NCBI GenBank assembly: GCA_963698535.1
Contig: CAVORD010000001.1
Location: 1,426,001 to 1,490,000 of the forward strand
DNA length: 64,000 bases
Reading direction: 5' to 3'
From: CAVORD01 sp963698535
GTDB taxonomy: Bacteria > Bacteroidota > Bacteroidia > Bacteroidales > VadinHA17
This document shows, in pieces, positions 41,303-50,245 of the stretch; the first letter of the stretch is position 1, and the number at the start of each line of letters is the position of its first letter. The position numbers and the translations under genes are program-made. A model generated the notes under the pieces. It saw only the letters and a program-made list of their open reading frames with translations. It was not told the origin of the DNA and ran no database searches.

Positions 41303-41968
41303 TTATGTGTTTAAATACCTGAAAAGAAGGTCCAGCCTGTCGCTGTAGAACTTATCCAGACCATCGTCCTCTGTGGCCCAGCTCTTTACAGAATAGTTGT
41401 ATCTCTCAAATGTTTTTACAAGCGATGTTATGTCGGTAGTATTTAGTTTGAGCGTCACCTCCATATTTACTGAATCTTCCTTCTTTGATAGATAAAGCGA
41501 CAAAACTCTAATGTCATTAGATTCAACGATCTGTGCTATTTGTGACAGGGAATAATCTCTTTCTGAAAGTTCCAGAACAATAATGCCTCCCGGCTGATCA
41601 AGAGATGAGAGAGAGGCAACTCTCTTTACCAGTTCAGAGGTAGTAACCACACCTTTGTAGTGGTTATTCTCGTCTAATACAGGGACGATAGTGAGTTTAT
41701 TTCTCGCAGCAATTCCCAGAACCTCAAAGAGGTGTTGTCCTGTCAGAGCAAAGGCTCTGAAAAGAGAGAGTTTATGATTACCTATTGCCTCCTCGGGCTT
41801 GTTAAGATCGTAAATATCTGTATCTGATATGATTCCGAGGAAATCCTGATTGTTAACTATGGGCAGATGACTAATCCTGAATACTTCCATCCAGTTAAGT
41901 GCCTCCTGTCCTGTATCGGAGGTTTTCAGGGCAGGAATAACATCAGAAACGAGTTCTATTGCAAACAT
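41303..41968 (-). CDS. CBS-domain protein with ACT-like C-terminus
   Basis: 221 residues: two CBS motifs (about 1-60: VIPALKTSDTGQEALNWM, LPIVNNQDFLGIISDTDIY; 70-130: LTIVPVLDENNHYKGVVTTSELVKRV), then an ACT-like beta-alpha region (140-215: GGIIVLELSERDYSLSQIAQIVESND). CBS pairs bind adenine nucleotides; the combination suggests a small-molecule sensor. The overlap of 2 bases with nadK indicates that it may modulate NAD(P) metabolism, which is inference only. Confidence 0.82.
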   Translation of the reverse strand: MFAIELVSDVIPALKTSDTGQEALNWMEVFRISHLPIVNNQDFLGIISDTDIYDLNKPEEAIGNHKLSLFRAFALTGQHLFEVLGIAARNKLTIVPVLDENNHYKGVVTTSELVKRVASLSSLDQPGGIIVLELSERDYSLSQIAQIVESNDIRVLSLYLSKKEDSVNMEVTLKLNTTDITSLVKTFERYNYSVKSWATEDDGLDKFYSDRLDLLFRYLNT

Positions 41969-42026
41969 AGGTTATATGATAACTTTAAAATATGATTTAA
42001 AAGTAAAAAAAAAGATTCAGTTGTTG

Positions 42027-42034
42027 TAATTTTG
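42027..42034 (+). promoter_or_regulatory. Promoter -7 element for pdxJ
   Basis: TAATTTTG matches TAnnTTTG. Transcription would begin about 42041, which favours the ATG at 42072 over the ATG at 42048 as the pdxJ start. Confidence 0.5.
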
Positions 42035-42071
42035 TGCTAAGGTACTAATGATAACAGAAAATAGCGGGCAT

Positions 42072-42800
42072 ATGACAAAACTTAGTGTAAACATTAACAA
42101 AATTGCAACCCTCAGAAATGCCCGTGGAGGTTCCATTCCCAGCGTCCTTGATGCTGCAATTAATTGTGAGCGCTACGGAGCGGATGGCATTACAGTGCAT
42201 CCTCGTCCCGACGAGCGTCATATAAGGTACTCCGATGTCTATGAAATAAGACCTATAATAACAACGGAGTTCAATATAGAGGGCTATCCCGACAAGAAGT
42301 TCATAGAACTTGTAACCACTGTAAAACCTCATCAGGTAACACTTGTTCCCGACCCTCCGGATGCATTAACATCCAATGCCGGATGGGATACCAAAGCCAA
42401 CCTTCAGTTACTCAGAGACATTATATCCATTTTCAGGGAAAAAGGGATCAGAACTTCAATCTTTGTAGATACAGATCCGGTTAATATTGAATATGCCGTC
42501 CTAAGCGGTACCGACAGGGTTGAACTATACACAGAGCCATTTGCGTCGTTATATCCAAGAAACCCTGAGAAGGCAGTAGCAGGTTTTCTTGCTGCAGCCA
42601 GGTTGGCCAGAGAGGCAGGATTGGGTATAAATGCAGGCCACGATCTTAGCCTGGAGAATCTGAGCTTTTTCAGTTCTAAGATACCATGGCTCGATGAGGT
42701 GTCAATTGGTCATGCCCTAATTTCAGATGCACTCTACTATGGTCTTGAAAACACAATAATGATGTACAAGAGCAAGCTGGCAGTTAACCGGGAAGGATGA
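42072..42800 (+). CDS. pdxJ: Pyridoxine 5'-phosphate synthase
   Basis: Last step of DXP-dependent vitamin B6 synthesis. The protein begins MTKLSVNINKIATLRNARGG, the usual PdxJ start; an in-frame ATG 24 bases upstream would be nearly leaderless. Catalytic features: CERYGADGITVHPRPDERHI (His), TTEFNIEGYP (Glu), and GINAGHDLSLENL with the closing His. Complete, 242 residues. It overlaps the hydrolase gene by 4 bases. Confidence 0.96.
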   Translation: MTKLSVNINKIATLRNARGGSIPSVLDAAINCERYGADGITVHPRPDERHIRYSDVYEIRPIITTEFNIEGYPDKKFIELVTTVKPHQVTLVPDPPDALTSNAGWDTKANLQLLRDIISIFREKGIRTSIFVDTDPVNIEYAVLSGTDRVELYTEPFASLYPRNPEKAVAGFLAAARLAREAGLGINAGHDLSLENLSFFSSKIPWLDEVSIGHALISDALYYGLENTIMMYKSKLAVNREG

Positions 42801-43594
42801 AACTTTTTAACAGAGTAGTTGGTAGTGGCCCTCCCCTTGTTATTCTGCACGGGCTCTATGGCTCATCCGACAACTGGATGAGCATAGCACGTATGCTTAA
42901 GGATAAATTCACTGTCATTCTGCCAGACCTTAGGAATCACGGAAGGTCACCACACTCGGATGAAATGGGATATTCTCTAATGGCCGATGACATCAGGGAC
43001 ATTCTTGGTGAAAGAGGAGTTAAGAAAGTCTTTATGGTTGGTCACAGTATGGGGGGAAAGGTAGCGACCTGCTTTGCCCTCAGGTATCCTGATCAATTGA
43101 TGGGTTTGGTTGTGGCTGACATCTCTCCTTTTATTACAGAGGGAAAAGCCGAGGAGATCTCCGCTTATCATAAAAGTATTATAAGGTGCCTCAAAGGATT
43201 TGATGCACAGAAGGCAGATTCAAGGAGTGCTGTAGAGAAGTATCTTATTGATTGTGTCGGTAATAGAAATATTGGAATTTTTCTGGCCAAGAACGCGGTA
43301 AGGGAGGGTACATATTTCCGTTTAAAACTTAATGTTGAAGCAATAAGTTCCAATTTCAAGTACATTTTTGCTCCGGTTACTGAGTCTTTTGAGACGACTC
43401 CTTTGCCCGTAACCGGCTTCCCTGTAATATTTCTCAGAGGTGTCTTGTCTCCATATCTGCCTCCTGACTCAATGAGCCAAATAACTAAGTTCTTTCCGGC
43501 TGCAGAGATGCATAGTATTGAAGATGCAGGCCATTGGCTTCATTCAGAGAAACCTGAAGAAGTATGTGCAGTTATCACATCACTGCTGGATTAG
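42797..43594 (+). CDS. Alpha/beta hydrolase (esterase-like)
   Basis: 265 residues of the YbfF-type alpha/beta hydrolase fold. Nucleophile in GHSMGGKVA (Ser ~89), oxyanion segment ILHGLYGSSDNW, and the catalytic His in DAGHWLHSEKPEEV near the C-terminus. The ATG overlaps the pdxJ stop by 4 bases, a common pair in Bacteroidota. The TTAG at its end also gives the stop of the convergent exonuclease. Substrate is probably a short acyl ester, but not determined. Confidence 0.9.
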   Translation: MKLFNRVVGSGPPLVILHGLYGSSDNWMSIARMLKDKFTVILPDLRNHGRSPHSDEMGYSLMADDIRDILGERGVKKVFMVGHSMGGKVATCFALRYPDQLMGLVVADISPFITEGKAEEISAYHKSIIRCLKGFDAQKADSRSAVEKYLIDCVGNRNIGIFLAKNAVREGTYFRLKLNVEAISSNFKYIFAPVTESFETTPLPVTGFPVIFLRGVLSPYLPPDSMSQITKFFPAAEMHSIEDAGHWLHSEKPEEVCAVITSLLD

Positions 43595-44316
43595 CTTTCG
43601 GCTTTGAAGGTAACTGACTCTATGCTACTGTCGCTGATATCATTAAGATCCATAAAACGGAACAAAATCCTTGCGACTGCCACAACATCTTTTTCGCAGT
43701 ATAAAGCTATCCGTTCTATATCTCCCTCCTCATAATAGACCTTTGCGATCATGCTTCCATCTATGTCATCTTTGGGAGTAGGGAGTTCCAGCACCGTTGT
43801 AAGCAGATGAACAGAGGTGAAATGCTTATAATCACCGAATTTCCATAGATCCATTGTATCAAGCAGTTTAACCTCCCATGGTTTCTTACCTGCAATATCA
43901 AGTACTGATGGTAACTTGATCCTGTTGATTATCATCCTGCGGGCTATGTAAGGAAAATCAAACTCTTTCCCGTTATGAGCACAAAGTGTTCTTCCGGGAT
44001 ATTTCTTTAAGAGAGAAGAAAATCCTTCCAGTAATGATTTCTCGTCATCTCCATAATAAGATTTCAGTCGCAGTTTAACAGGAGTGGAAGCTTCAACATA
44101 ACCCACTGAAATACATACGATCTTGCCAAATTCCGCGTATATTCCGGCTCTTTCATACACCTCTTCAGCGCTCATTTCGGAGTCCTTCCTGAAATATGAC
44201 GATTTCTTTTCCCACAACAAAGCCATTGTTGGGTCAAGAAGGTCAAATGACTTATTCTGCGGTACTGTTTCTATATCAATGAAGAATATATCCTCGGGGC
44301 GCTCTTCTATTTTCAT
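43591..44316 (-). CDS. Predicted 3'-5' exonuclease (DEDD, PolB-like)
   Basis: 241 residues with DEDD exonuclease motifs: FIDIETVPQ (Exo I), CAHNGKEFDFPYI (Exo II) and YCEKDVVAVARI (Exo III, Asp with Tyr upstream, DEDDy type). This is a stand-alone member of the PolB-like exonuclease family of Bacteroidota. Substrate is DNA or RNA ends; the pathway is unknown. Its ATG overlaps the udk stop by 4 bases. Confidence 0.88.
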   Translation of the reverse strand: MKIEERPEDIFFIDIETVPQNKSFDLLDPTMALLWEKKSSYFRKDSEMSAEEVYERAGIYAEFGKIVCISVGYVEASTPVKLRLKSYYGDDEKSLLEGFSSLLKKYPGRTLCAHNGKEFDFPYIARRMIINRIKLPSVLDIAGKKPWEVKLLDTMDLWKFGDYKHFTSVHLLTTVLELPTPKDDIDGSMIAKVYYEEGDIERIALYCEKDVVAVARILFRFMDLNDISDSSIESVTFKAES

Positions 44317-44930
44317 CTGTTCAGGAGTAAGTGTTTTTCAATAATTGAAGCAAGGACCTCGATGCCCACCTGATTTTCTCCACCACCGGGTATAATAACA
44401 TCAGCATACCGTTTCGAAGGTTCAATAAACTGGAGATGAGAAGGCTTAACGGTATCGTGGTAACGTTCAAGAACGGCCATGACCGATCTCCCTCTCTCCT
44501 GAATATCTCTCATAATAACCCGACCCAAGCGATCGTCAGCATCTGCGTCAACAAAAACCTTAATATCCATCATGTTTCTCAGATCCGGATCGGTCAGGAT
44601 GAGTATCCCCTCAACAACAGCCACGGTGGCGGGTTGAACGGGAATGGTCTCCTCCGATCGGAGGCAGGTGAGATATGAATAGACAGGCATTTCAACGCTT
44701 TGTCCTTTTTGCAGCATCTTAAGATGTTCTATCAGAAGTGAAAACTCCACTGATTCCGGGTGATCAAAATTTATTTTTTGTCGTTCGTCCAGCGATATTT
44801 CACGATTGTCCTTGTAGTATGAATCCTGAGGCATCACAACCACCTCCCTGTCGCGGAAAAATTCCATTATCTTCCTGACAACGGTAGTTTTTCCCGATCC
44901 GGTGCCTCCTGCAATTCCTACTATAAGCAT
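44313..44930 (-). CDS. udk: Uridine kinase
   Basis: Phosphorylates uridine and cytidine in the pyrimidine salvage pathway. 205 residues with P-loop GGTGSGKT (8-15), MPQDSYYKD, FDHPESVEFSLL, EGILIL and RVIMRDIQERGRS of the LID. Complete. The first gene of a two-gene operon with the exonuclease. Confidence 0.94.
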   Translation of the reverse strand: MLIVGIAGGTGSGKTTVVRKIMEFFRDREVVVMPQDSYYKDNREISLDERQKINFDHPESVEFSLLIEHLKMLQKGQSVEMPVYSYLTCLRSEETIPVQPATVAVVEGILILTDPDLRNMMDIKVFVDADADDRLGRVIMRDIQERGRSVMAVLERYHDTVKPSHLQFIEPSKRYADVIIPGGGENQVGIEVLASIIEKHLLLNR

Positions 44931-45076
44931 ATTCTATTATTTTTGTGGTTATTATTCAAATTTAGTAATTTAAGAGACCACCTCAATTTAAGTAGGTATC
45001 ATTTTTTACAATTTGTACCTTTAACATATCAAACTTAATGATACCCAGACAACAGAAATTAATTTAATCAACAAGC

Positions 45077-46069
45077 ATGACTGATCTATATCCTCTTAAG
45101 TTTGAGCCTATTCTGAAAGAAAGAATATGGGGTGGTAACCGTATATCTGAAATATTCCAAAAAGGAAGCCAGGCTAATGGCACAATTGGGGAAAGCTGGG
45201 AGATCTCATCCCTTAATGAGAATATTTCCATCATATCAAACGGATTTCTTGCCGGAAATAATCTGGAAGAGTTGGCAGAGGTTTATATGGGTGACCTGGT
45301 TGGTGATACTAATTTTGAAAAATATGGTATTCAATTCCCGATTCTACTGAAGATAATAGATGCTCAGGATGATCTCTCCATACAGGTACATCCTGGTGAT
45401 AAACTGGCCATCGAAGAACACGGAGAACCGGGTAAGACAGAGATGTGGTATGTTCTGGATGCTGATCCTGATTCATCTATTTATTGTGGTCTAAAGGACG
45501 GGGCAACTATTGAACAACTTATGGAGGGTGCTAAGAAAGGTGATCCTTGTGATTTCCTCAACCGGTTCAATGTTAGAAAGGGAGATTTTGTTTTTATCCC
45601 GGCCGGGACTGTCCACTCTATTGGTAAAGGTGTGATGGTAGCGGAGGTCCAGCAACCATCGGACATAACTTACAGGATTTTTGACTGGAACAGAAGCGAC
45701 AGCAAGGGGAATAATAGAGAGCTTCATCTATCACAGGCAGTAAAAGCGATAGATATTGACATCAAAACTAGTGGTCCGGTACCTTCACCTGAAATTTTGA
45801 ACCAGACAGTGAATCTGGTAAACTGTGAGTACTTTGTGACAAATATTATTCACTTTGATAAAAAGGTGATTAAGGATTATAATCTAACAGACTCATTTGT
45901 GATATACTTTGTTATCGATGGTGAGATGATCATTAAATGGCCGGATGGAGTTGAGACCGCAAAGTCAGGAGAATCGGTTCTCATACCAGCAATGATGGGC
46001 GATATTACTCTTGAACCCAGAGGTGAATGCTCCCTTCTTGAAGTTTTCATTAATAACCCAATAGTCTGA
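45077..46069 (+). CDS. manA: Mannose-6-phosphate isomerase, class I
   Basis: Interconverts fructose-6-P and mannose-6-P. 330 residues of the short bacterial type: ERIWGGNRISE, Zn ligands in IQVHPGDKLAIEEHGEPGKTEMWY and the third His in FIPAGTVHSIGKG, followed by a second cupin barrel lacking ligands. It leads a run of genes (manA to hslR-like) all on the plus strand with short gaps. Confidence 0.94.
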   Translation: MTDLYPLKFEPILKERIWGGNRISEIFQKGSQANGTIGESWEISSLNENISIISNGFLAGNNLEELAEVYMGDLVGDTNFEKYGIQFPILLKIIDAQDDLSIQVHPGDKLAIEEHGEPGKTEMWYVLDADPDSSIYCGLKDGATIEQLMEGAKKGDPCDFLNRFNVRKGDFVFIPAGTVHSIGKGVMVAEVQQPSDITYRIFDWNRSDSKGNNRELHLSQAVKAIDIDIKTSGPVPSPEILNQTVNLVNCEYFVTNIIHFDKKVIKDYNLTDSFVIYFVIDGEMIIKWPDGVETAKSGESVLIPAMMGDITLEPRGECSLLEVFINNPIV

Positions 46070-46071
46070 AA

Positions 46072-46824
46072 ATGAGAAGATTTGTTTTTTATAGTTGCCT
46101 GATCATAACTTTGATAGCTTCCGTAACCGGTTGCAAAACAAGTAAAGGCGAAAAGGAGATCGCCTCCACCACAGAAACCAATAGTGGAAAGGAAGATGGT
46201 TTCACCGGTGTTAAACCATTTTATCAGGACGGAACCCTTCTTAAGGAGGTTACTTACAGGAATGGTATCCGTAACGGGTTAACAACAACATACTATCCTA
46301 ATGGTATGATCCGCCAGACAATATTTTACACCAATGAGATCAAAACCGATACTGCCAGATGGTACTATACCACTGGTGAATTATACAGGATTACACCCTA
46401 TGCAAATGATTCGATAAATGGGACCCAGATCCAGTATTTCAGAGGTGGAGCAGTTAAGGCTAAAATGAGCTTTGTTAACTCAGTCCCTAAAAATGATCTT
46501 GTTGAATATCATCAGAGTGGCCGGATCATTAATGAGTACCCTTCAATCAAATACCGGATATCAGATACACCCTCATCAGAAGGAATCATTAACATCTATC
46601 TGGATCTGTCAAATGGTTCCAGGAGCGCTACATGGTACTCCGGATCACTTACCGACGGCCTTTTTATAGAGAGCAACTGCAGGAGGCTGCCTGTTGCAGG
46701 CGATTCCGGACTATTACAGCTACAGAGAGGCTCTATTAAAGGGAAGATCAGTGTAATTGCTGTCTACCCCACGGCCTATGCCAATGCCAAATACCTTTCA
46801 ACTGAAATAATCATCCCAAACTAA
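46072..46824 (+). CDS. Lipoprotein with MORN/YwqK-like repeats
   Basis: A 250-residue lipoprotein (lipobox SVTGC, Cys ~21). Residues 45-150 hold MORN-like repeats of the YwqK type: FYQDGTLLKEVTYRNGIRNG, YYPNGMIRQTIFY, YYTTGELYRI and YFRGGAVKAKM. This repeat often binds lipids or proteins; YwqK-type proteins are listed as antitoxin components in Bacillus, but no toxin gene lies here. Located 2 bases after manA. Function unknown. Confidence 0.78.
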   Translation: MRRFVFYSCLIITLIASVTGCKTSKGEKEIASTTETNSGKEDGFTGVKPFYQDGTLLKEVTYRNGIRNGLTTTYYPNGMIRQTIFYTNEIKTDTARWYYTTGELYRITPYANDSINGTQIQYFRGGAVKAKMSFVNSVPKNDLVEYHQSGRIINEYPSIKYRISDTPSSEGIINIYLDLSNGSRSATWYSGSLTDGLFIESNCRRLPVAGDSGLLQLQRGSIKGKISVIAVYPTAYANAKYLSTEIIIPN

Positions 46825-46837
46825 TACAATATCAACA

Positions 46838-47236
46838 ATGGACTATAAAGTCACCCCCGGATTGAAACTAAGGATTTCGGTTAAGGTAACAAAGGATTAC
46901 ACAGCGTCTCATTTGGGATCGGGTACGCTTGATGTTCTTGCCACACCGGCGATGATTGCCTTCATGGAAAAGAGTGCATTAATGTGTGTGGAGAAATACC
47001 TCCCGGAGGGATATACCACGGTAGGTACCGAAGTCAATATTTCCCACCTCAGAGCCACGGGTCTGGGAGAGGAAGTCAATTGTGACGCTCATTTACAGGA
47101 GGTAGACGGAAGGCGGTTAATCTTCAATGTTGAGGTTAGCGACAGGAACGGAATAGTTGGAAAGGGAACACACGGCAGGGTGATTATCGATGAAGAGAAG
47201 TTCATGCAAAGGATAGAAGGGCTAAGAAAGATATGA
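46838..47236 (+). CDS. Hotdog-fold thioesterase, FlK-like
   Basis: 132 residues of the thioesterase superfamily: YTASHLGSGTLDVLATPAMIAFMEKSAL, TTVGTEVNISHLRATGLGE, FNVEVSDRNGIVGKGTHGRVII. The STHR/TEH-type pattern resembles fluoroacetyl-CoA thioesterase FlK relatives, which are general acyl-CoA thioesterases in other bacteria. Its stop overlaps the engB start by 4 bases. Confidence 0.85.
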   Translation: MDYKVTPGLKLRISVKVTKDYTASHLGSGTLDVLATPAMIAFMEKSALMCVEKYLPEGYTTVGTEVNISHLRATGLGEEVNCDAHLQEVDGRRLIFNVEVSDRNGIVGKGTHGRVIIDEEKFMQRIEGLRKI

Positions 47237-47847
47237 ACATAATAACAGCACAATTTGTAAAGAGCAGTCCGGCTCTTAAAGATTGCCCAAAGGCCGATAT
47301 GCCGGAATTTGCTTTCATTGGAAGGTCCAATGTCGGCAAATCTTCCCTGCTGAATATGATTACAGGCTTCAATAAACTGGCAAAGACCTCAGGCCAGCCA
47401 GGAAAAACTCAGACTATTAACCACTTCATCATAAACGACAACTGGTATCTGGCCGACCTTCCGGGTTATGGATATGCCAAAGTATCAAAAAAGAAAAGAG
47501 AGGAGTGGAACAAAGCTACAGTCAACTATATAGTAAAAAGAACAAATCTTGTTTGCCTTTTTGTATTAATTGACAGCCGCCTGGAGCCTCAGACCATTGA
47601 CCTGAGTTTTATGGAGATGGTCGGAATGAACGGGGTACCTTTTTGCATGGTATATACCAAGAGTGATAAACTAACCAAGGGTAAACTCAAAAGTCAGTTA
47701 GCCAATTATGAAAAGGCAATGCTTGAAAAATGGGAGACTCTTCCGGCATCATTTATCACTTCTGCAGTAAGTGCAGAAGGGAGAGAAGAATTGCTAAATT
47801 ATGTTTCACAATTAATAGATAGTTATCAATACGGGGCGGTCGATTAG
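47233..47847 (+). CDS. engB: Ribosome biogenesis GTP-binding protein YihA/YsxC
   Basis: Small essential GTPase that helps large-subunit assembly. 204 residues with G1 GRSNVGKSSLLN (30-41), G2 PGKTQTI, G3 DLPGYGYAKVS and G4 YTKSDK. Complete, with a long C-terminal helix. Follows the thioesterase by overlap. Confidence 0.96.
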   Translation: MNIITAQFVKSSPALKDCPKADMPEFAFIGRSNVGKSSLLNMITGFNKLAKTSGQPGKTQTINHFIINDNWYLADLPGYGYAKVSKKKREEWNKATVNYIVKRTNLVCLFVLIDSRLEPQTIDLSFMEMVGMNGVPFCMVYTKSDKLTKGKLKSQLANYEKAMLEKWETLPASFITSAVSAEGREELLNYVSQLIDSYQYGAVD

Positions 47848-47858
47848 AAGTTAATTCC

Positions 47859-47866
47859 TATTTTTG
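47859..47866 (+). promoter_or_regulatory. Promoter -7 element for prs
   Basis: TATTTTTG matches TAnnTTTG between engB and prs, about 26 bases before the prs ATG. Confidence 0.45.
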
Positions 47867-47891
47867 TGACCTGAAACAAAACTCTGAGGTT

Positions 47892-48830
47892 ATGCACGGT
47901 AATGCACCACTAAAAATCTTCGCCGGCAGGGCAAGTAAAGAATTAGCCGCTAAAATGGCGGAGGACCTTGGAGTTGACCTTGGCAAGACATCAGTTACAG
48001 AATTCAGTGATGGCGAATTCCAACCCTGTTTTGATGAGTCGGTCAGAGGGTGTCATGTCTATATTGTTCAGTCTACTATCCCACCTTCTGATAATCTCAT
48101 GGAGCTACTGCTGATGATCGATGCAGCCAAAAGAGCTTCAGCATATAAGGTTACAGCTGTTATCCCCTACTTTGGATATGCCCGACAAGACAGAAAAGAC
48201 CGTCCCCGGGTATCAATTGGGGCGAAACTATCAGCCGACCTTCTGTCGGCAGCAGGTGTTGACAGAATAATTACGATGGACCTGCATGCCGATCAGATAC
48301 AGGGTTTCTTCAATGTACCAGTAGATCACCTGTTCAGCTCAGCAATATTTACACCATATATTCAGAATCTTAGTCTAGAAAACCTTACTATCTCTGCTCC
48401 TGATATGGGTGGCTCAAAAAGGGCAAATGCATATTCAAGGCATCTGTCGTCTGAGCTGGTTCTCTGCTATAAGTTAAGAAAGAAGCCGAACGCTATCGAG
48501 GAGATGTCTATTATTGGAGAGGTTGAGGGACGCAATGTAATAATTGTGGATGATATGGTAGATACGGCCGGTACTCTGGTCTTTGCTGCACAAATGATGA
48601 AAGACAGAGGGGCCTCAAGTATAAGGGCATTCGCCACACATGCAGTACTTTCGGGAAATGCCATACAACGAATTGAAGATTCATCCATAGTTGAGCTTGT
48701 TGTTACAGACTCAATACCTATGACCATCAAATCGCCAAAAATAAAGGTGCTTTCAATTGCTGAAATATTTGCAAATACCATCTATTCGGTGTACTCCAAT
48801 AAATCGATAAGTACCAATTTTTTGTTTTGA
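47892..48830 (+). CDS. prs: Ribose-phosphate pyrophosphokinase
   Basis: Makes PRPP from ribose-5-P and ATP. 312 residues; motifs EFSDGEFQPCFDESVRGCHV, the flexible loop YARQDRKDRPRVSIGAK with the diphosphate-binding RKDR, MDLHADQIQGFF and the PRPP loop IIVDDMVDTAGTL. Complete. Confidence 0.96.
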   Translation: MHGNAPLKIFAGRASKELAAKMAEDLGVDLGKTSVTEFSDGEFQPCFDESVRGCHVYIVQSTIPPSDNLMELLLMIDAAKRASAYKVTAVIPYFGYARQDRKDRPRVSIGAKLSADLLSAAGVDRIITMDLHADQIQGFFNVPVDHLFSSAIFTPYIQNLSLENLTISAPDMGGSKRANAYSRHLSSELVLCYKLRKKPNAIEEMSIIGEVEGRNVIIVDDMVDTAGTLVFAAQMMKDRGASSIRAFATHAVLSGNAIQRIEDSSIVELVVTDSIPMTIKSPKIKVLSIAEIFANTIYSVYSNKSISTNFLF

Positions 48831-48840
48831 TACTTTTAAG

Positions 48841-48848
48841 TATATTTG
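48841..48848 (+). promoter_or_regulatory. Promoter -7 element for rplY
   Basis: TATATTTG, full match to TAnnTTTG, with TTTG at 48821-48824 as a possible -33 part 16 bases upstream. The leader to the rplY ATG is about 90 bases. Confidence 0.65.
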
Positions 48849-48898
48849 CACGCCAATTTTTAAACATTCTAAAATCATAATGTCAAATGTGTGATGGG

Positions 48899-48917
48899 AG
48901 GTTGCCTGGCACAACCT
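48899..48917 (+). promoter_or_regulatory. Small hairpin in the rplY leader
   Basis: AGGTTG / CAACCT with a 7-base loop, 26 bases before the ATG, in the 5' leader of ribosomal protein L25. It may affect translation, but no autoregulation of L25 through such a hairpin is known to me. Confidence 0.35.
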
Positions 48918-48942
48918 TGAGTAGCACAACAACAGAAAGACA

Positions 48943-49599
48943 ATGAAAAAAATCACAATCAACGGATCTCTTCGCACTGAATTGGGTAAGAAAGCTACCA
49001 AAAGTATCAGAAAAAAAGGTAATGTACCATGTATAATATATGGTGGAGAGAATATCACTCATTTCCATGCACATGAGAACAGTTTCAAGAATCTTGTATA
49101 TTCACCTGATGCTTTTCTTGTAACCATTGAAATTGAAGGCAAGCCTATTAACGCTATTATGCAGGAGATTCAGTTCCACCCTGTTACAGACAAGATACTT
49201 CATATCGACTTCGTTGAGGTAATTGAAGGAAGACCGGTAATTATCCACTTACCTCTTAATATTTTTGGTGATTCCCCGGGTGTTAAAGCTGGTGGTAAAC
49301 TAAGAATTAAGAGAAGAAACCTCAAGGTGAAAGGCCTTATCAAGGATATGCCAGAAAAACTTGATGTTGATATTTCAGATGTAAAACTCAACCATACTAT
49401 CCAGGTTGGTGATCTTAACTATCCGAACATAGAGATCCTCGACCCACACAGATCAATGGTTCTTGCCGTTGCTACATCCAGGATTTCGAAGGCTGATGAA
49501 GAAGCTGATGCCCTTGCTGCTGAAGCTGCTGCTGAGGCCGCTGAAGCTGCCGGAGAAACAGAAGGTGAATCAACCGCAGCAGGAGAGTCTGCTGAATAA
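48943..49599 (+). CDS. rplY: Ribosomal protein L25 (TL5/CTC type)
   Basis: Binds 5S rRNA in the large subunit. 218 residues: N-terminal L25 domain (RTELGKKATKSIRKKGNVPCIIYGG, EIQFHPVTDKILHIDFVEV), a C-terminal beta domain of the TL5/CTC type (VKGLIKDMPEKLDVDISDVKL), and an Ala/Glu-rich acidic tail (about 185-218), a feature of long L25 forms. Complete. Confidence 0.95.
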   Translation: MKKITINGSLRTELGKKATKSIRKKGNVPCIIYGGENITHFHAHENSFKNLVYSPDAFLVTIEIEGKPINAIMQEIQFHPVTDKILHIDFVEVIEGRPVIIHLPLNIFGDSPGVKAGGKLRIKRRNLKVKGLIKDMPEKLDVDISDVKLNHTIQVGDLNYPNIEILDPHRSMVLAVATSRISKADEEADALAAEAAAEAAEAAGETEGESTAAGESAE

Positions 49600-49633
49600 C
49601 ACAATCCGCCCTGTCGGAATCAAATATCAAGTC

Positions 49634-50245
49634 TTGAAATATCTAATCGCCGGACTTGGGAATATTGGAAATGATTATGCCGAAACACGGCACAACATAG
49701 GTTTTATGGTATTGGATGCCCTTGCAAGGGCATCCAATATTGTTTTTAAAGACCAGCGCTACGGAGCTGTTTGCACAGTGAAACATCGCGGAAGGTCATT
49801 TGTGCTACTCAAACCCTCTACTTACATGAACCTCAGCGGTCATTCGATAGACTACTGGCTCAAGAAGGAGAAAATACCGCTGGAGAACCTTCTGGTAATA
49901 GTGGATGACATTTCATTACCCCTTGCCAGCGTAAGGATAAGATCGAAAGGAGGAGCAGGTGGCCATAACGGCTTAAGTCACATCGAGTCTATTCTGGGAA
50001 CCTCCGAATATGCAAGGATCAGATTTGGCATTGGCAATGGCTTCCATAAGGGTGGTCAGGTAGACCACGTACTTGGCACCTGGGATAAAAGTGAACTGGA
50101 AGCTGTGGAAAAGAAGATACCACTGGTAATAGATATGATAAAATCATTCGGCACGATCGGGATTGAACTTACCATGACAAATTTCAACCGGCTTGGTAAA
50201 GATAAAACCAATGGTCCGGATTTAAAGTCTGACGATGGAAAGTAA
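49634..50245 (+). CDS. pth: Peptidyl-tRNA hydrolase
   Basis: Recycles tRNA from stalled peptidyl-tRNA. The family begins KYLIAGLGNIGNDY, so I place the start at the TTG at 49634; the frame is open upstream only because it runs through rplY in another frame. Active-site segments: ETRHNIGFMVLD (catalytic His), LLKPSTYMNLSG, IVDDISLP, and GGAGGHNGLSHI. About 203 residues. It lies 34 bases after rplY, a pairing seen in many genomes, and overlaps the S4 gene by 11 bases. Confidence 0.93.
   Translation: MKYLIAGLGNIGNDYAETRHNIGFMVLDALARASNIVFKDQRYGAVCTVKHRGRSFVLLKPSTYMNLSGHSIDYWLKKEKIPLENLLVIVDDISLPLASVRIRSKGGAGGHNGLSHIESILGTSEYARIRFGIGNGFHKGGQVDHVLGTWDKSELEAVEKKIPLVIDMIKSFGTIGIELTMTNFNRLGKDKTNGPDLKSDDGK

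Noticed and set aside
46072..46824. Toxin-antitoxin locus, suggested by the YwqK-like repeats
   Set aside because: No toxin-like partner is adjacent, and the protein is a lipoprotein with MORN-like repeats between housekeeping genes.
49463..49633. Longer peptidyl-tRNA hydrolase start inside rplY
   Set aside because: The residues are a shifted reading of the L25 Ala/Glu tail; the Pth family begins at KYLIAGLGN, matched by the TTG at 49634.
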